Assembly (NCBI GenBank): GCA_903896045.1
Contig: CAITWD010000018.1
Location: 62,001-126,000 of the forward strand
DNA from: an uncultured Actinomycetes bacterium
GTDB lineage: Bacteria; Actinomycetota; Thermoleophilia; Miltoncostaeales; Miltoncostaeaceae
Length of the DNA stretch: 64,000 nucleotides
Reading direction: 5' to 3'
Of the stretch, positions 48,742-58,915 are shown piece after piece. The position numbers and the translations under genes are program-made. The notes beneath the pieces are model-generated. The model did not search any database. It was not told where the DNA came from and saw only the letters and a program-made list of their open reading frames with translations. Within the stretch, counting starts at the first letter, position 1. Each line of letters opens with the position of its first letter.

Positions 48742-50127
48742 GTGGCGCGTTTGCCGCTTGCGTTCGCGGTTGCCTGTGCGCGCGCCGTGGGCACGCTTTC
48801 TCGCCGCCTTGGCAAAGGTGGCGGCACCAGCGCCCCGGGCAGGGTGCTCTTGGGAGTGCGCCCGGGTGCCGTGGGCGAACTTGCCGCCAGACTCCCCGAC
48901 GGGACGGTCATGGTGTCGGCGACCAATGGCAAAACCACAACCTCGCGGCTCCTTGGGAGTTGCATCACCGCAAAAGGATGGTCGACCGTCGCCAACAGCG
49001 CGGGTGCCAATCTCTTTTTTGGGGTGGCGACAGCGCTGCTTGACCCAGGCATCATCAGTGGCACAACGACATTCGGTGTCTTTGAGGTCGATGAGTTCGC
49101 ATTGCCCTCCGTTGTGGATCAGGTCGCGCCACGCGTGTTGCTGTTGATGAACGTCTTTCGTGATCAGCTCGACCGTTACGGAGAACTTGAATCGATCCTG
49201 GATTCCTGGGCACAGATGATCTCGCGGCTGCCCACGACGACGACGCTTGTCTTAAATGCAGATGATCCGGCGATTGCCGCGCTCGATGATGGCCGCCACC
49301 CTGTGGTGTGGTTCGGACTCGATGACCCGTCGGTCGCAAGCGCGCAAATGGCGCATGCTGCGGACTCCACCCGCTGCCGGAGATGTGCCCATGATCTTGG
49401 CTATGCCTGGAGTACGGTTGGTCATATGGGTGAATGGGCATGTCCGCAGTGCGGTGCGCATCGCCCAAGCAGAGATGTCAGTGCAACGCGCGTTGAGCTC
49501 CTCGGTGTCGGCGCAGTGCGGCTTGAAATGCGTACCCCGCAGGGGTCAATCTCCACTCAAGTTGCACTTCCTGGTCTGCACAATGCCTACAACGTCGTTG
49601 CCGCAACCGCTGCTGCCCTTGCGCTTGGTGTGGAGCCCGAGATCATCGGTGCGGCACTTGCCCAGGCGGATGCCGCATTCGGACGTGCCGAGCGGGTCGA
49701 GATCGACGGCAAATCCCTGGTGCTGTTGCTGGCCAAAAATCCCGCAGGCGCAAATGTGACGATCCAAACGGTGCAGCTTGACCCTGCCCCGTTGCATCTT
49801 CTGGTGTCGCTGAATGACCGTACTGCCGACGGACGCGATGTCTCGTGGATTTGGGATGTCGACTACGAGATGCTCTTGCCACGCATCGCACACCTGACCG
49901 TCACCGGCGACCGTGCATATGAACTCGCACTGCGGTTTGTCTATGCGGGGTTTCCGCGCGAGCGAATCCAGATCGAGTTAGGCGCAGAGGCGGCGCTTGA
50001 TTCGGCGCTCGACGCACTCGAAGGCGATGGGGTGCTGTATGTCCTGCCCACCTATACCGCGATGCTTGAATTACGCAGCATTCTGGTGAACCGAGGCGCA
50101 CTTCGCGCATACTGGGAACATGTCTGA
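48742..50127 (+). CDS. murT: Lipid II isoglutaminyl synthase subunit MurT
   Basis: Mur ligase ATP motif VSATNGKTTTSRLL; Cys4 ribbon CRRCAHDLGY...WACPQCGAHRP; C-terminal DUF1727-like domain. Confidence 0.93.
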   Translation: MARLPLAFAVACARAVGTLSRRLGKGGGTSAPGRVLLGVRPGAVGELAARLPDGTVMVSATNGKTTTSRLLGSCITAKGWSTVANSAGANLFFGVATALLDPGIISGTTTFGVFEVDEFALPSVVDQVAPRVLLLMNVFRDQLDRYGELESILDSWAQMISRLPTTTTLVLNADDPAIAALDDGRHPVVWFGLDDPSVASAQMAHAADSTRCRRCAHDLGYAWSTVGHMGEWACPQCGAHRPSRDVSATRVELLGVGAVRLEMRTPQGSISTQVALPGLHNAYNVVAATAAALALGVEPEIIGAALAQADAAFGRAERVEIDGKSLVLLLAKNPAGANVTIQTVQLDPAPLHLLVSLNDRTADGRDVSWIWDVDYEMLLPRIAHLTVTGDRAYELALRFVYAGFPRERIQIELGAEAALDSALDALEGDGVLYVLPTYTAMLELRSILVNRGALRAYWEHV

Positions 50128-50884
50128 CATCACTGAATCAGCGCGCTACCTTCTTGAGCACGCCCACTACACCGAAGACCTGGCGCTCTGGACGGCAATC
50201 GGCGCCCAAGCCTCTGGACCGATCCTCGATCTCGGATGTGCAGCCGGACGGCTTGCGATCGCGCTTGCCGATGTCGGATGTGAGGTCATTGCGCTTGATG
50301 CTGACCCCAGAATGCTGGATGCACTCGCGATCAATGCCGCAGCCGCCGGTGTTGCGGCGCGGATTCATCCGGTGTGTGATGACATGCGAAAATTCGTGTT
50401 GGGAATACCCGTTGCGCTGGCAATCGCATCAATGAACACCCTTCAGGTGCTCCTTCGGCCCGAGGACCAGCTTGAGTGTCTTGGCCAAGTGCACACCGCA
50501 TTGGTACCTGATGGCGAATTCTGGTTTGACCTCGCGGTCCCGGACATCGGCGATGTCATGAACTCGCTCGGCACCGTGCGCGCGGGGGATGTCTATGAGG
50601 ACCCGGCGACGGGTGTGCGGTTGGTGCATTCCTTTTGGTACGACTGGGTCGACCCCATCAGTCAAAACGCACAATTCACCCATCGTGTAGATGAAATCGC
50701 CGTGGACGGAGCGAGCTCATCGTATTTTCGCGAGCACCAGGTGCACCTCTTTGCTCCGGTGGAGCTTGGGCATCTCCTCGCGCGGTCAGGGTTTGAGGTC
50801 GTGCAGTCGTGGGGCGACTTTGCCGGTGCGCCGCTCGAAGCAGGGGCTGATCGCCAGGTCTATCGCTGCAGGGTGCAGGCATGA
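50120..50884 (+). CDS. Class I SAM-dependent methyltransferase
   Basis: GPILDLGCAAGRLAIALADVGCEVIALDADPRML; overlaps murT by 8 nt and gatD by 4 nt. Confidence 0.87.
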   Translation: MSDITESARYLLEHAHYTEDLALWTAIGAQASGPILDLGCAAGRLAIALADVGCEVIALDADPRMLDALAINAAAAGVAARIHPVCDDMRKFVLGIPVALAIASMNTLQVLLRPEDQLECLGQVHTALVPDGEFWFDLAVPDIGDVMNSLGTVRAGDVYEDPATGVRLVHSFWYDWVDPISQNAQFTHRVDEIAVDGASSSYFREHQVHLFAPVELGHLLARSGFEVVQSWGDFAGAPLEAGADRQVYRCRVQA

Positions 50885-51624
50885 GTCGTGTTCGGGTATG
50901 TCACCTCTACCCGAAAGAGCTCAATATCTATGCCGATCGCGGCAACATCGCGGTACTCAAACGGCGGCTTGAATGGCGCGGCCATCACATCGAAGTACAC
51001 GAATGTGGGCTCGGTGAGTCGTTGCCGCTCGACGCCGACTTTTACTACCTCGGTGGTGGTCAAGACCGCGACCAATTGCTGGTTGCAGCGGATCTTGCCA
51101 CCGTCAAGGGTGATCATCTGCGATCAGTCGTGGCAGACGGCGCCGTGATGCTGGCGGTGTGCGGTGGCTATCAACTCGCCGGACACGGATATACGGGTGT
51201 GAATGGGGTGCGGATGCCCGGTATCGGCATCCTTGATGCCGATACGGTCGCTGGGTCGACTCGCCTGATCGGCGATGTCGCGATTGACATCGATATTGAG
51301 GGTCGCCAGCTGACTGTCGTCGGCTTTGAAAATCATGCTGGTCGTACCCATGTCGGTTCAGGGAGTGTCCCCTTGGGGACGGTTCGGTACGGGCACGGAA
51401 ACAATGATTCCGATCACACAGAAGGCGCACGAACCGGTCGTGCGATTGGGACCTATTTGCATGGTCCGCTGCTGCCAAAAAATCCCGACTTTGCCGATCT
51501 TCTCCTCGAATGGGCGCTTGCGCACGCGACAGGGATAACCTGCGAGCTGGCGCCTCTTGATGACGAGATCGAAACCAGCGCACATGATGCCGCGCTTGCG
51601 CGTCGCGGAAGCCGTCCCTCGTAG
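50881..51624 (+). CDS. gatD: Lipid II isoglutaminyl synthase glutaminase subunit GatD (CobB/CobQ-like)
   Basis: HLYPKELNIYADRGNIAVLKRRLEWRG, FYYLGGGQDRDQ, AVCGGYQLAGHGY, YLHGPLLPKNPDFAD. Confidence 0.94.
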   Translation: MSRVRVCHLYPKELNIYADRGNIAVLKRRLEWRGHHIEVHECGLGESLPLDADFYYLGGGQDRDQLLVAADLATVKGDHLRSVVADGAVMLAVCGGYQLAGHGYTGVNGVRMPGIGILDADTVAGSTRLIGDVAIDIDIEGRQLTVVGFENHAGRTHVGSGSVPLGTVRYGHGNNDSDHTEGARTGRAIGTYLHGPLLPKNPDFADLLLEWALAHATGITCELAPLDDEIETSAHDAALARRGSRPS

Positions 51625-51850
51625 CACCCCGGAGTCATGAGACTCGCGTCGGTACGTGATGTGCCCCGAGATCGACCTTTCACCGAGGTGAATCACGCGA
51701 CATGGGAACTTGTGAGTGCCATGCATGAGGGGAATTCCCTGCGGTGTGCTTTGGGGTACCCGCAGTGCCCCAAAACTCAAGATGTATGACACCTCGCCGA
51801 TGGCTGTCTAGGACTTCCCCTATTCGCCACCACTTCACGAGGTGGCTCCG

Positions 51851-52225
51851 ATGGCAACAACATTCCCGAAACAGCGTACGACACGCACGATTGGGGACGC
51901 CGATCCAGATTTTGCGCAGCTGGAAACCGCGGCCACGCTTGCGTCGACGTACTCTCCAATGGTCTTTGATTCCGAGACGTACGGCTTCAATGAGAGGCTT
52001 TCGTCGACACGTACTCCTACTCGCGTGGCAATCGTGATCGGTATCGGGATGCTCCCATTCTTGGGTGTCGCTGCCACATATCTGATGCGGCCGGGTCCTC
52101 GGGGCACCAACGAGATCAATGACGTGCAAAACGCATTCGATTATGGCGTTGGAGCATTGGCCGCCATCGTTGGGGGTGTCTGCATCGTGATTCGTGTTGT
52201 CCGTGGTTTGGGAGAGCGGGCATGA
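51851..52225 (+). CDS. Small two-TM membrane protein coupled to the GT2 gene
   Basis: VAIVIGIGMLPFLGVAATYLM; VGALAAIVGGVCIVIRVV; overlaps next gene by 4 nt. Confidence 0.6.
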   Translation: MATTFPKQRTTRTIGDADPDFAQLETAATLASTYSPMVFDSETYGFNERLSSTRTPTRVAIVIGIGMLPFLGVAATYLMRPGPRGTNEINDVQNAFDYGVGALAAIVGGVCIVIRVVRGLGERA

Positions 52226-53532
52226 ACCGCGGCAATTCGAAGCAATGGCGTCAAGTTCAACGCATCGGCGGCATCGTGGGCCAGCAGATTCCATGGTTGG
52301 TGCTTCTTGGAGTTCTCGGGACGTCGCTTATTGCCACGCGCGCAGTCATGGAGCAAACCCCTGATCCGCTTGCGCGGTCATATTGGATTTTCGGGGCAAT
52401 GGTCATCGGGGGATGCCTGACGTCGTTTGTCGTCGGTAACCGCTACACCCATCTGCCTCCCGCGCCGGGTCGCGTGTTGTGCATTGTCCCGACGTACAAC
52501 GAGCCCCCGGACGTCCTTCAGGCGACGGTGGAATCTCTTCTTGCCCAGACTGTTCCCGTTGATGTTGTCGTCATTGATGACGGGTCGTCGGTCCCGGTTA
52601 TTCCGAGCATCACGCATCCGCGCCTCCAATGGATTCGCCAGGAAAACACAGGAAAACGAGGCGCCCAGGTCGCGGTGCTTCGGTCGATCCCACAGGAGCG
52701 GTACGACTTTATTTTGACCGTTGATTCGGATTCACAGCCATACCCCGATGCATGTGAGCACTTGTGTCGGGCAATGTCCGACCCGTCGGTCGAGGCGTGC
52801 ACCGGAATGATCTACGTGCGCAATCACCGTGAGAGTTGGATCAGCATGGCGGCAGATCTCGATATCGGTAGCTCATGCGTCATGATGCGGGCATCTCGCT
52901 CCTTGCTTGGTGCGCTTGAGACAACGTCAGGCGCCCTTGCGATGTACCGAAGTGCATTGATTTACGACCACCTCGAAGCGTACGCGGTCGAATGCGGTAC
53001 CGGCGATGATCGTTGGCTTGCCCTTCGCGCACTCCAGCGCGGCAAGGTTGTCGCGGTTGCTGAAGCTGGTGTCGAGACGCAAATGCCGACGTCCTTAAAA
53101 GGCACATATCGTCAGCGACTCCGGTGGGCGCGATCGTGGTACTGGATGCTCCCTTTCGTGGCGCGCAACCTGTCATTTCGTCAGATGATCAGCCCGGTGT
53201 ACGGACTTATTCAGTTGTGCATCACTCCTCTGTGTTTCGTATTTATGGCTGCACAAGTCGTGTCGTTGCTGCGTCATCCTGGATCCGAGAATGTCGGGGT
53301 ACTCGGAATATTTATCGCGAGCTATGCGGTCGTCCGATTCGGACTCGGGGCGCTCTATATCTATCGTCGGCCCAATGTCACGCGAGCAGACCAAGCGCGC
53401 CTTCTGCTGCTTGGAGTTCCCGTTGCTGTCGGGTTGAACCTCATTCTGCTTTTGCCAACGCGATACTGGGCGATTGCCCGATTGCGCGATAATCGTTGGC
53501 GATCACGAGTCGTGTCTCCGGGGTCCGCATAG
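52222..53532 (+). CDS. Processive family 2 glycosyltransferase (hyaluronan/cellulose synthase-like)
   Basis: VPTYNEPPDVLQATVESLLAQ, TVDSDSQP, GTGDDRWLALRAL (D,D), RQRLRW (QxxRW), flanking TM helices. Confidence 0.9.
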   Translation: MNRGNSKQWRQVQRIGGIVGQQIPWLVLLGVLGTSLIATRAVMEQTPDPLARSYWIFGAMVIGGCLTSFVVGNRYTHLPPAPGRVLCIVPTYNEPPDVLQATVESLLAQTVPVDVVVIDDGSSVPVIPSITHPRLQWIRQENTGKRGAQVAVLRSIPQERYDFILTVDSDSQPYPDACEHLCRAMSDPSVEACTGMIYVRNHRESWISMAADLDIGSSCVMMRASRSLLGALETTSGALAMYRSALIYDHLEAYAVECGTGDDRWLALRALQRGKVVAVAEAGVETQMPTSLKGTYRQRLRWARSWYWMLPFVARNLSFRQMISPVYGLIQLCITPLCFVFMAAQVVSLLRHPGSENVGVLGIFIASYAVVRFGLGALYIYRRPNVTRADQARLLLLGVPVAVGLNLILLLPTRYWAIARLRDNRWRSRVVSPGSA

Positions 53533-53575
53533 CCTTCAGCCTTTGGAAGGCCCGTTCCCCGGGGTGCACGCCGTG

Positions 53576-54022
53576 TTATTTACCGCTTGAGCCAAATCCG
53601 CCGCCTGCACGTCCATCGGACTCGGGTAACTGTGTGGACTCGACGACCGACATCATCCCAACCGGGACAAGCACCAGTTGTGCGATTCGCTCCCCTGCGC
53701 TGAGCGTCTGTGGCACGGAATCGTGATTGATCACCAGAATCTGCACCTCGCCGCGGTATCCGGCATCGATGAGTCCAGGGCTGTTGGTGAGCGTAATGCC
53801 TTGGCGGCGGGCGAGTCCCGAGCGGGGCACCACAAATCCACCCCACCCCGGAGGGATCGCGACTGCGATTCCCGTACCGACGACACCCCTCTCTCCTGGT
53901 GCAAGGGTGATTGATTCCACGGCGACCAGATCAAGTCCGGCATCCCAATCGTGCGCGCGGTTCGGTGCCACCGCATTGGGATGCAGACGGGTAAAAAGAA
54001 GGTCTTCAGTAGGCTCAGCCAT
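53576..54022 (-). CDS. dut: dUTP diphosphatase
   Basis: DAGLDLVAVE, PRSGLARRQGITLTNSPGLIDAGYRGEVQILVINHD, GRAGGGFGSSG. Confidence 0.95.
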   Translation of the reverse strand: MAEPTEDLLFTRLHPNAVAPNRAHDWDAGLDLVAVESITLAPGERGVVGTGIAVAIPPGWGGFVVPRSGLARRQGITLTNSPGLIDAGYRGEVQILVINHDSVPQTLSAGERIAQLVLVPVGMMSVVESTQLPESDGRAGGGFGSSGK

Positions 54023-54057
54023 GCAGGAGCCGATCATGACATCTACGATGCAGTGTC

Positions 54058-55146
54058 GTGAGCTCTATCTCCCCTATTGTCGCGTCCCTTGGCGCACGCA
54101 CACTCGCCCTCGTGAATATCTCATCGGTATCACGAGATGAGGCGCGCATCATGGAATATGTCCGCACAGAAATTCCTTCAGGATTTGACGAATGGTATGC
54201 CGACGGCCAGGTGCTGGTTGTCGGCCCCCCGCGACGCGCGGGGGTGCCATTGATTCTCCTTGCCGGGCATGTCGATACTGTCCCGGCGCAGAACAACTTT
54301 CCTGGGCGTCTCACTGCTGATGAGGTGATTGGCCTCGGGGCGTCCGATATGAAGGGCGGCGTCGCCGTCATGCTTGAGGTCGCCGCCCAGTTCCACACGG
54401 TGTCGGCTACCCGGTACGACCTGGCGCTCGTGATCTTTACCCGTGAGGAAATCGCGGTTGCAGAAAGCCCGCTTCCTGCCGCGTTCGATGCCCTTCCCGA
54501 ATTACGCGAGGCCGCCCTTGCGATCGTGCTGGAGCCCACCGATAACACCGTGCAGGCGGGCTGTGTGGGCAATTTGAACGCCACCTTGAGATTCCATGGC
54601 AAAAGTGCCCATTCCGCCCGTCCCTGGACCGGAGACAACGCCATCACACATGCGGTTGCCGGCCTGCGTGATCTCGTGGAGATTGCGCCGCGCGCCGTGA
54701 CAATCGAGGGGCTCGAGTTCATGGAGGTGATCAGTGTCACCCGTATTGCGGGTGGGATCGCCGACAACGTGATCCCCGATCTTGTGGAGTGCCACATCAA
54801 TTACCGCTTCACCCCCGATCGGACCCCTGATGAGGCGGTGCGATTCTTGCAAGACGCGGTCGCAGGCCATGGTGAGCTTGAGATCGTGAGCGTGAGTCCG
54901 TCAGGGAAGGTTGCGTCCTCGAACGAGCATTTTGCACGGCTTGTATCTGCAGGCAATTTTGCGGTCGCTCCCAAACAGGCCTGGACCCCGGTCGCCCAAT
55001 TCACCGAAATCGGCATTGATGCGGTAAATCTCGGTCCCGGGGCAACCAGCCTCGCGCACACACGCGATGAAGCGATTTCACTTTTGCAGATGGAACGGAC
55101 CTATGACGCACTCATGACGTTTCTCAGCGATGAGGCGGGTGCGTGA
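54058..55146 (+). CDS. dapE: Succinyl-diaminopimelate desuccinylase
   Basis: LLAGHVDTVPAQ, GLGASDMKGGVAVMLE, GKSAHSARPWTGDNAI; next to dapC/dapD. Confidence 0.92.
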   Translation: MSSISPIVASLGARTLALVNISSVSRDEARIMEYVRTEIPSGFDEWYADGQVLVVGPPRRAGVPLILLAGHVDTVPAQNNFPGRLTADEVIGLGASDMKGGVAVMLEVAAQFHTVSATRYDLALVIFTREEIAVAESPLPAAFDALPELREAALAIVLEPTDNTVQAGCVGNLNATLRFHGKSAHSARPWTGDNAITHAVAGLRDLVEIAPRAVTIEGLEFMEVISVTRIAGGIADNVIPDLVECHINYRFTPDRTPDEAVRFLQDAVAGHGELEIVSVSPSGKVASSNEHFARLVSAGNFAVAPKQAWTPVAQFTEIGIDAVNLGPGATSLAHTRDEAISLLQMERTYDALMTFLSDEAGA

Positions 55147-56312
55147 GCGAGGGCATTGCAGGACCCATCTCTCCGATCGTTGGCGAAGTGGGGACCTACC
55201 CCTTTGCGCGTCTTGATGAGGCCAAACGCGTTGCGCGCGAGCGAGGAATTGCACTGATTGATTTTGGCGTCGGTGATCCGCGTGAGCCGACCGCCCCCCA
55301 GATCCGCGATGCCTTGATTGCGGGTGTCAAAGAAACGCTTGAGTACCCCAAAGCGGTCGGGCTGCCTGCGTTGCGCACGGCGATTGCCGAGTGGATCGGT
55401 CGTCGGTTTGGTGTCGCACTTGATCCCGATCGCGAAATCCTTCCGACCCTGGGCTCAAAGGAAGCGGTGTTTTCGCTCGCGCAGGTCGTCGTTGATCTTC
55501 CGGGCGGCAAGGACCTCGTCGTGGTGACTGAGCCCGGCTATCCCGTACCGGCGCGCGGTGCGCGATTTGCGGGAGCCGAGGTCATAAGCTTGCCGTTGCG
55601 TGAAGCGCGTGGGTTTTTACCTGATCTGGATGCGGTGAGTGAGATTCAGTGGAATCGGGTTGCCGTCGTATGGGTCAATTACCCAAACAACCCCACCGGT
55701 GCCCGCGCGCCGTTGTCCTTTTATGAGGAGTTATCTGCGCGCGCGGCCCGTCATGGGTTCTGGATTGCCTCGGATGAGGCCTATTCGGAATTGAGCTTTG
55801 ATGACCAGATGCCGGTCTCGGCCCTGCAGGTGCGCGATCGCTCCCATGTTGTCGTGATCAACACCTTGAGTAAGCGTTCGTCCATGACCGGATACCGCTC
55901 AGGATTTATTGCCGCGCCAGAGCGGCTCATTGCGGCCCTCAAGTCCTATCGGCCCACAGTGGGTACTGCGCCCCAAGAATTCGTGCAGATGGCCGCATGT
56001 GTCGCCTGGGGGAATGAAACCCATGTTGAAGAGGCGCGGGCGCGCTATCGGGTGAAGCGTGAGATCCTCGAGTCGGTGCTCGTCAGCAAAGGGCTCCGTG
56101 TCGCCGGCAGCGAGGCGGGCATGTATTTGTGGATGGCGCTGCCTGCGGGGGTGGGGTCACTTGCGTATGCCGAGCAGCTGCTTGACCACGGTATTGTGGT
56201 GGCGCCCGGGGTGTTTCTTGGCCCGTCTGGCGAAGGTTTTGTGCGATTTGCACTTGTTCCCACGATCGATGATTGCCGGCGTGCCGCCGCGATTCTCCAG
56301 GAGGCTTTGTGA
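55143..56312 (+). CDS. dapC: Aminotransferase class I, probable succinyldiaminopimelate aminotransferase
   Basis: NYPNNPTGARAPLSFYEEL, NTLSKRSSMTGYRSGFIA; operon context. Confidence 0.87.
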   Translation: MSEGIAGPISPIVGEVGTYPFARLDEAKRVARERGIALIDFGVGDPREPTAPQIRDALIAGVKETLEYPKAVGLPALRTAIAEWIGRRFGVALDPDREILPTLGSKEAVFSLAQVVVDLPGGKDLVVVTEPGYPVPARGARFAGAEVISLPLREARGFLPDLDAVSEIQWNRVAVVWVNYPNNPTGARAPLSFYEELSARAARHGFWIASDEAYSELSFDDQMPVSALQVRDRSHVVVINTLSKRSSMTGYRSGFIAAPERLIAALKSYRPTVGTAPQEFVQMAACVAWGNETHVEEARARYRVKREILESVLVSKGLRVAGSEAGMYLWMALPAGVGSLAYAEQLLDHGIVVAPGVFLGPSGEGFVRFALVPTIDDCRRAAAILQEAL

Positions 56313-57130
56313 CCAGCAGTGACGCCCTCGCACGAGAGATCGAGCGTTTGTATGAGCTATCCGCCGAGGAGGCGGCTCAGAACGTCGATATTGTCAATGA
56401 CGCAATCGCACGCCTCGATGCCGGCCAGATTCGTGTGGTGGAGCCCAGCGCAGGCGGTTGGGTCGTCAACGAGTGGGTCAAAAAGGCCATCCTGGTGTAT
56501 TTTCGTATTACGGTCAGCGCTCCGATTGAAATTGGGCCGTTCACCTACTTCGACAAGGTGCCGCTCAAGCGCGTAGGGCCAGAAGACGGGGTGCGTATCG
56601 TGCCGCCGGCGGTTGCCCGGTATGGCAGCTACCTCGCCCCTGGCGCGGTCATGATGCCGAGCTATGTGAATATTGGTGCATGGGTTGGCTCGGGCACAAT
56701 GGTCGATACGTGGGCCACAGTGGGTTCATGCGCGCATATTGGCGCCGATGTTCACCTCTCGGGTGGGGTTGGCATTGGTGGGGTGCTCGAGCCCCCGCAA
56801 GCCGCACCAGTGATTGTGGAAGACGGTGCCTTTCTTGGGTCGCGGGCGATTGTTGTCGAGGGTGTGCACATCGGCGCAGAAGCGGTCCTCGGCGCAAATG
56901 TGGTGATTACCGCCTCGACCCCGATTATTGATGTCACGGGCGCATCACCGGTCGAGACTCGCGGGTATGTCCCGCCGCGCTCGGTCGTGGTGCCGGGAAC
57001 GCGTGAAAAAGACTTCCCTGCAGGCACATTCCATCTTCCCTGTGCCCTGATTATTGGTCAGCGAACTGAATCAACCGACCGTAAGACGACGCTCAACGAC
57101 GCGCTGCGCAGCTACGGGGTCGCGGTGTAG
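56309..57130 (+). CDS. dapD: Tetrahydrodipicolinate N-succinyltransferase
   Basis: MMPSYVNIGAWVGSGTMVDTWATVGSCAHIGADVHLSGGVGIGGVLEPPQA. Confidence 0.96.
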   Translation: MTSSDALAREIERLYELSAEEAAQNVDIVNDAIARLDAGQIRVVEPSAGGWVVNEWVKKAILVYFRITVSAPIEIGPFTYFDKVPLKRVGPEDGVRIVPPAVARYGSYLAPGAVMMPSYVNIGAWVGSGTMVDTWATVGSCAHIGADVHLSGGVGIGGVLEPPQAAPVIVEDGAFLGSRAIVVEGVHIGAEAVLGANVVITASTPIIDVTGASPVETRGYVPPRSVVVPGTREKDFPAGTFHLPCALIIGQRTESTDRKTTLNDALRSYGVAV

Positions 57131-57951
57131 CGGGTCCCGAGCTCTGCAGTCAGGGCAGCACTCACTTCGCCTGCGTAGATGAATGTGGCGGGCCCGGTCA
57201 TGGTGACGCTCAGCTCATCGTCAACATCAATCACGAGCGTCCCCCCGGCGAGGTGCACGGTCACGGGGCTTTGGTGATGGCCATGTACCACCGCGCTCAC
57301 GGCCGCGGCACATGCCCCCGTTCCGCAACTCAGCGTCTGCCCCACCCCGCGCTCCCAGACGCGCATGGTGATCTGTGATGGCCCGTCGGTTCGCACAAAT
57401 TCCACATTGGTGCGATCTGGAAAGTGTTCGTGGGTTTCAATCTCGGGTCCAAGCGTCGTCACTCGCGCGTCGGGATCCGGATCCTGGATCACCACATGAG
57501 GATTGCCCATCGAGACCTCAAAGAGATCAATTTCGCCGGCAGTTGTCTGGAGTGAATACACGTAATCCCCGGCGGTGAGAACCGCGGGTCCCATCTTCAC
57601 CTCGATGCGCCCATCATCGATCACGCGTACGTAGGTGCGCTGTGTGCCGGTGAGGATCACCCCATCCGCGGCCAGGCGTCCATCTCGGTCGAGGTACGCC
57701 GCGACAATCCGAATTCCGTTGCCGCAGTTCTCGGCAATGCTGCCATCCGCATTCCAGACGGTCATGCGTGGCGTGGCGTCCTCAAAGCTGATCTCGAGGA
57801 CCCCTTCTGCGCCAATGCCAAATGCAGGGTCGCACAGCGCGATTGCCCGCTCGGGGCGCATTGGCCAGGGAAGCTCGTCGCGCTCTACGACGATGTGGTG
57901 GTTTCCGGTACCGTGCCATTTCTCAAAACGCATGGTTACAGGGTACTTCAC
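57112..57951 (-). CDS. dapF: Diaminopimelate epimerase
   Basis: WNADGSIAENCGNGIRI, MGNPHVVI, ERGVGQTLSCGTGACAAAV. Confidence 0.96.
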   Translation of the reverse strand: MKYPVTMRFEKWHGTGNHHIVVERDELPWPMRPERAIALCDPAFGIGAEGVLEISFEDATPRMTVWNADGSIAENCGNGIRIVAAYLDRDGRLAADGVILTGTQRTYVRVIDDGRIEVKMGPAVLTAGDYVYSLQTTAGEIDLFEVSMGNPHVVIQDPDPDARVTTLGPEIETHEHFPDRTNVEFVRTDGPSQITMRVWERGVGQTLSCGTGACAAAVSAVVHGHHQSPVTVHLAGGTLVIDVDDELSVTMTGPATFIYAGEVSAALTAELGTRYTATP

Positions 57952-58908
57952 TCACGCAGGATCTGGCGCTCGCCCAATCAGCCGGAGGATGTCGTCTGCG
58001 ATATCGGTCGCTGGCTCATCGGCGAGGTCGATGATGTGCGCATGCGGCCAATTGCGGATCCAGCCGAGCTGGCGACGTGAGAGCTGACGGGTCCGGGCCT
58101 CGAGGGCGCGCACAAGTTCGTCGTAGATCATCGTGCCTGCGTGGAACGCGGCGACCTCTTTCCCACCGATGATCTGGAGTGCCTCGCGGCTGGTGGTCGG
58201 TGCATCCAGCGCCCGTGTGAGCTCTGCGACAAGCCCGTCGTCGAGCTCGCGCTGCACACGTGTGGCAATGCGCTGATCGAGATATTCGCGCGCGCGCGTG
58301 ATGGCGATGAGCGCCGTCGGATGGCGCGTGGATTCGGTCCACAGCCGATCAATTGGTCGATCCCGATGTGCGGGCCCCAGTGCTGCGACTTCAAGTGCCC
58401 GCGCGACGCGCCGCGGATTTGCCTGATCGACCCGGTGGGCGGCATCCGGATCACGAGCGGTGAGCTCCTGTACCGCAGTCCCAAGATCTACGGTAACGAG
58501 GTCTTCCGCCCATTGTCGTATCTCTGGTGGAACTGGTGGCGGAAACCCTAAATCAGTCAGGGCGCCGCGCAGATAGAGCGCCGTACCGCCGGTGACGATC
58601 GCAAGTCGCCCCCTGGCGATGATGTCATCGATGACCAAATGGGCGGCGGATGCGAATGATCCGGCAGAGGAGGATTCCCAAAGATCGAGATCCCCGATGA
58701 AGTGATAGGGCACCTCGGCCCGCTCGTCGGCCGAGGGTGCGTCTGCCGCAATCTCAAGGCCTCGGTAGCGCTGAAACGGATCGGTGACGACAATCTCCGC
58801 ATCGAGTACACGCGCAATATGGTGCGCGAGTGCACTTTTCCCACTGGCGGTGGGCCCAAATAGTGCAAGGACCTTCGGTTGCTCCACCGATACCGCACCG
58901 GTGGCCAT
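57952..58908 (-). CDS. miaA: tRNA dimethylallyltransferase
   Basis: ALFGPTASGKSALAHHIA, PFQRYRGLEIAADAPSADE, VTGGTALYLRGAL. Confidence 0.93.
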   Translation of the reverse strand: MATGAVSVEQPKVLALFGPTASGKSALAHHIARVLDAEIVVTDPFQRYRGLEIAADAPSADERAEVPYHFIGDLDLWESSSAGSFASAAHLVIDDIIARGRLAIVTGGTALYLRGALTDLGFPPPVPPEIRQWAEDLVTVDLGTAVQELTARDPDAAHRVDQANPRRVARALEVAALGPAHRDRPIDRLWTESTRHPTALIAITRAREYLDQRIATRVQRELDDGLVAELTRALDAPTTSREALQIIGGKEVAAFHAGTMIYDELVRALEARTRQLSRRQLGWIRNWPHAHIIDLADEPATDIADDILRLIGRAPDPA

Positions 58909-58915
58909 GCGCAGG

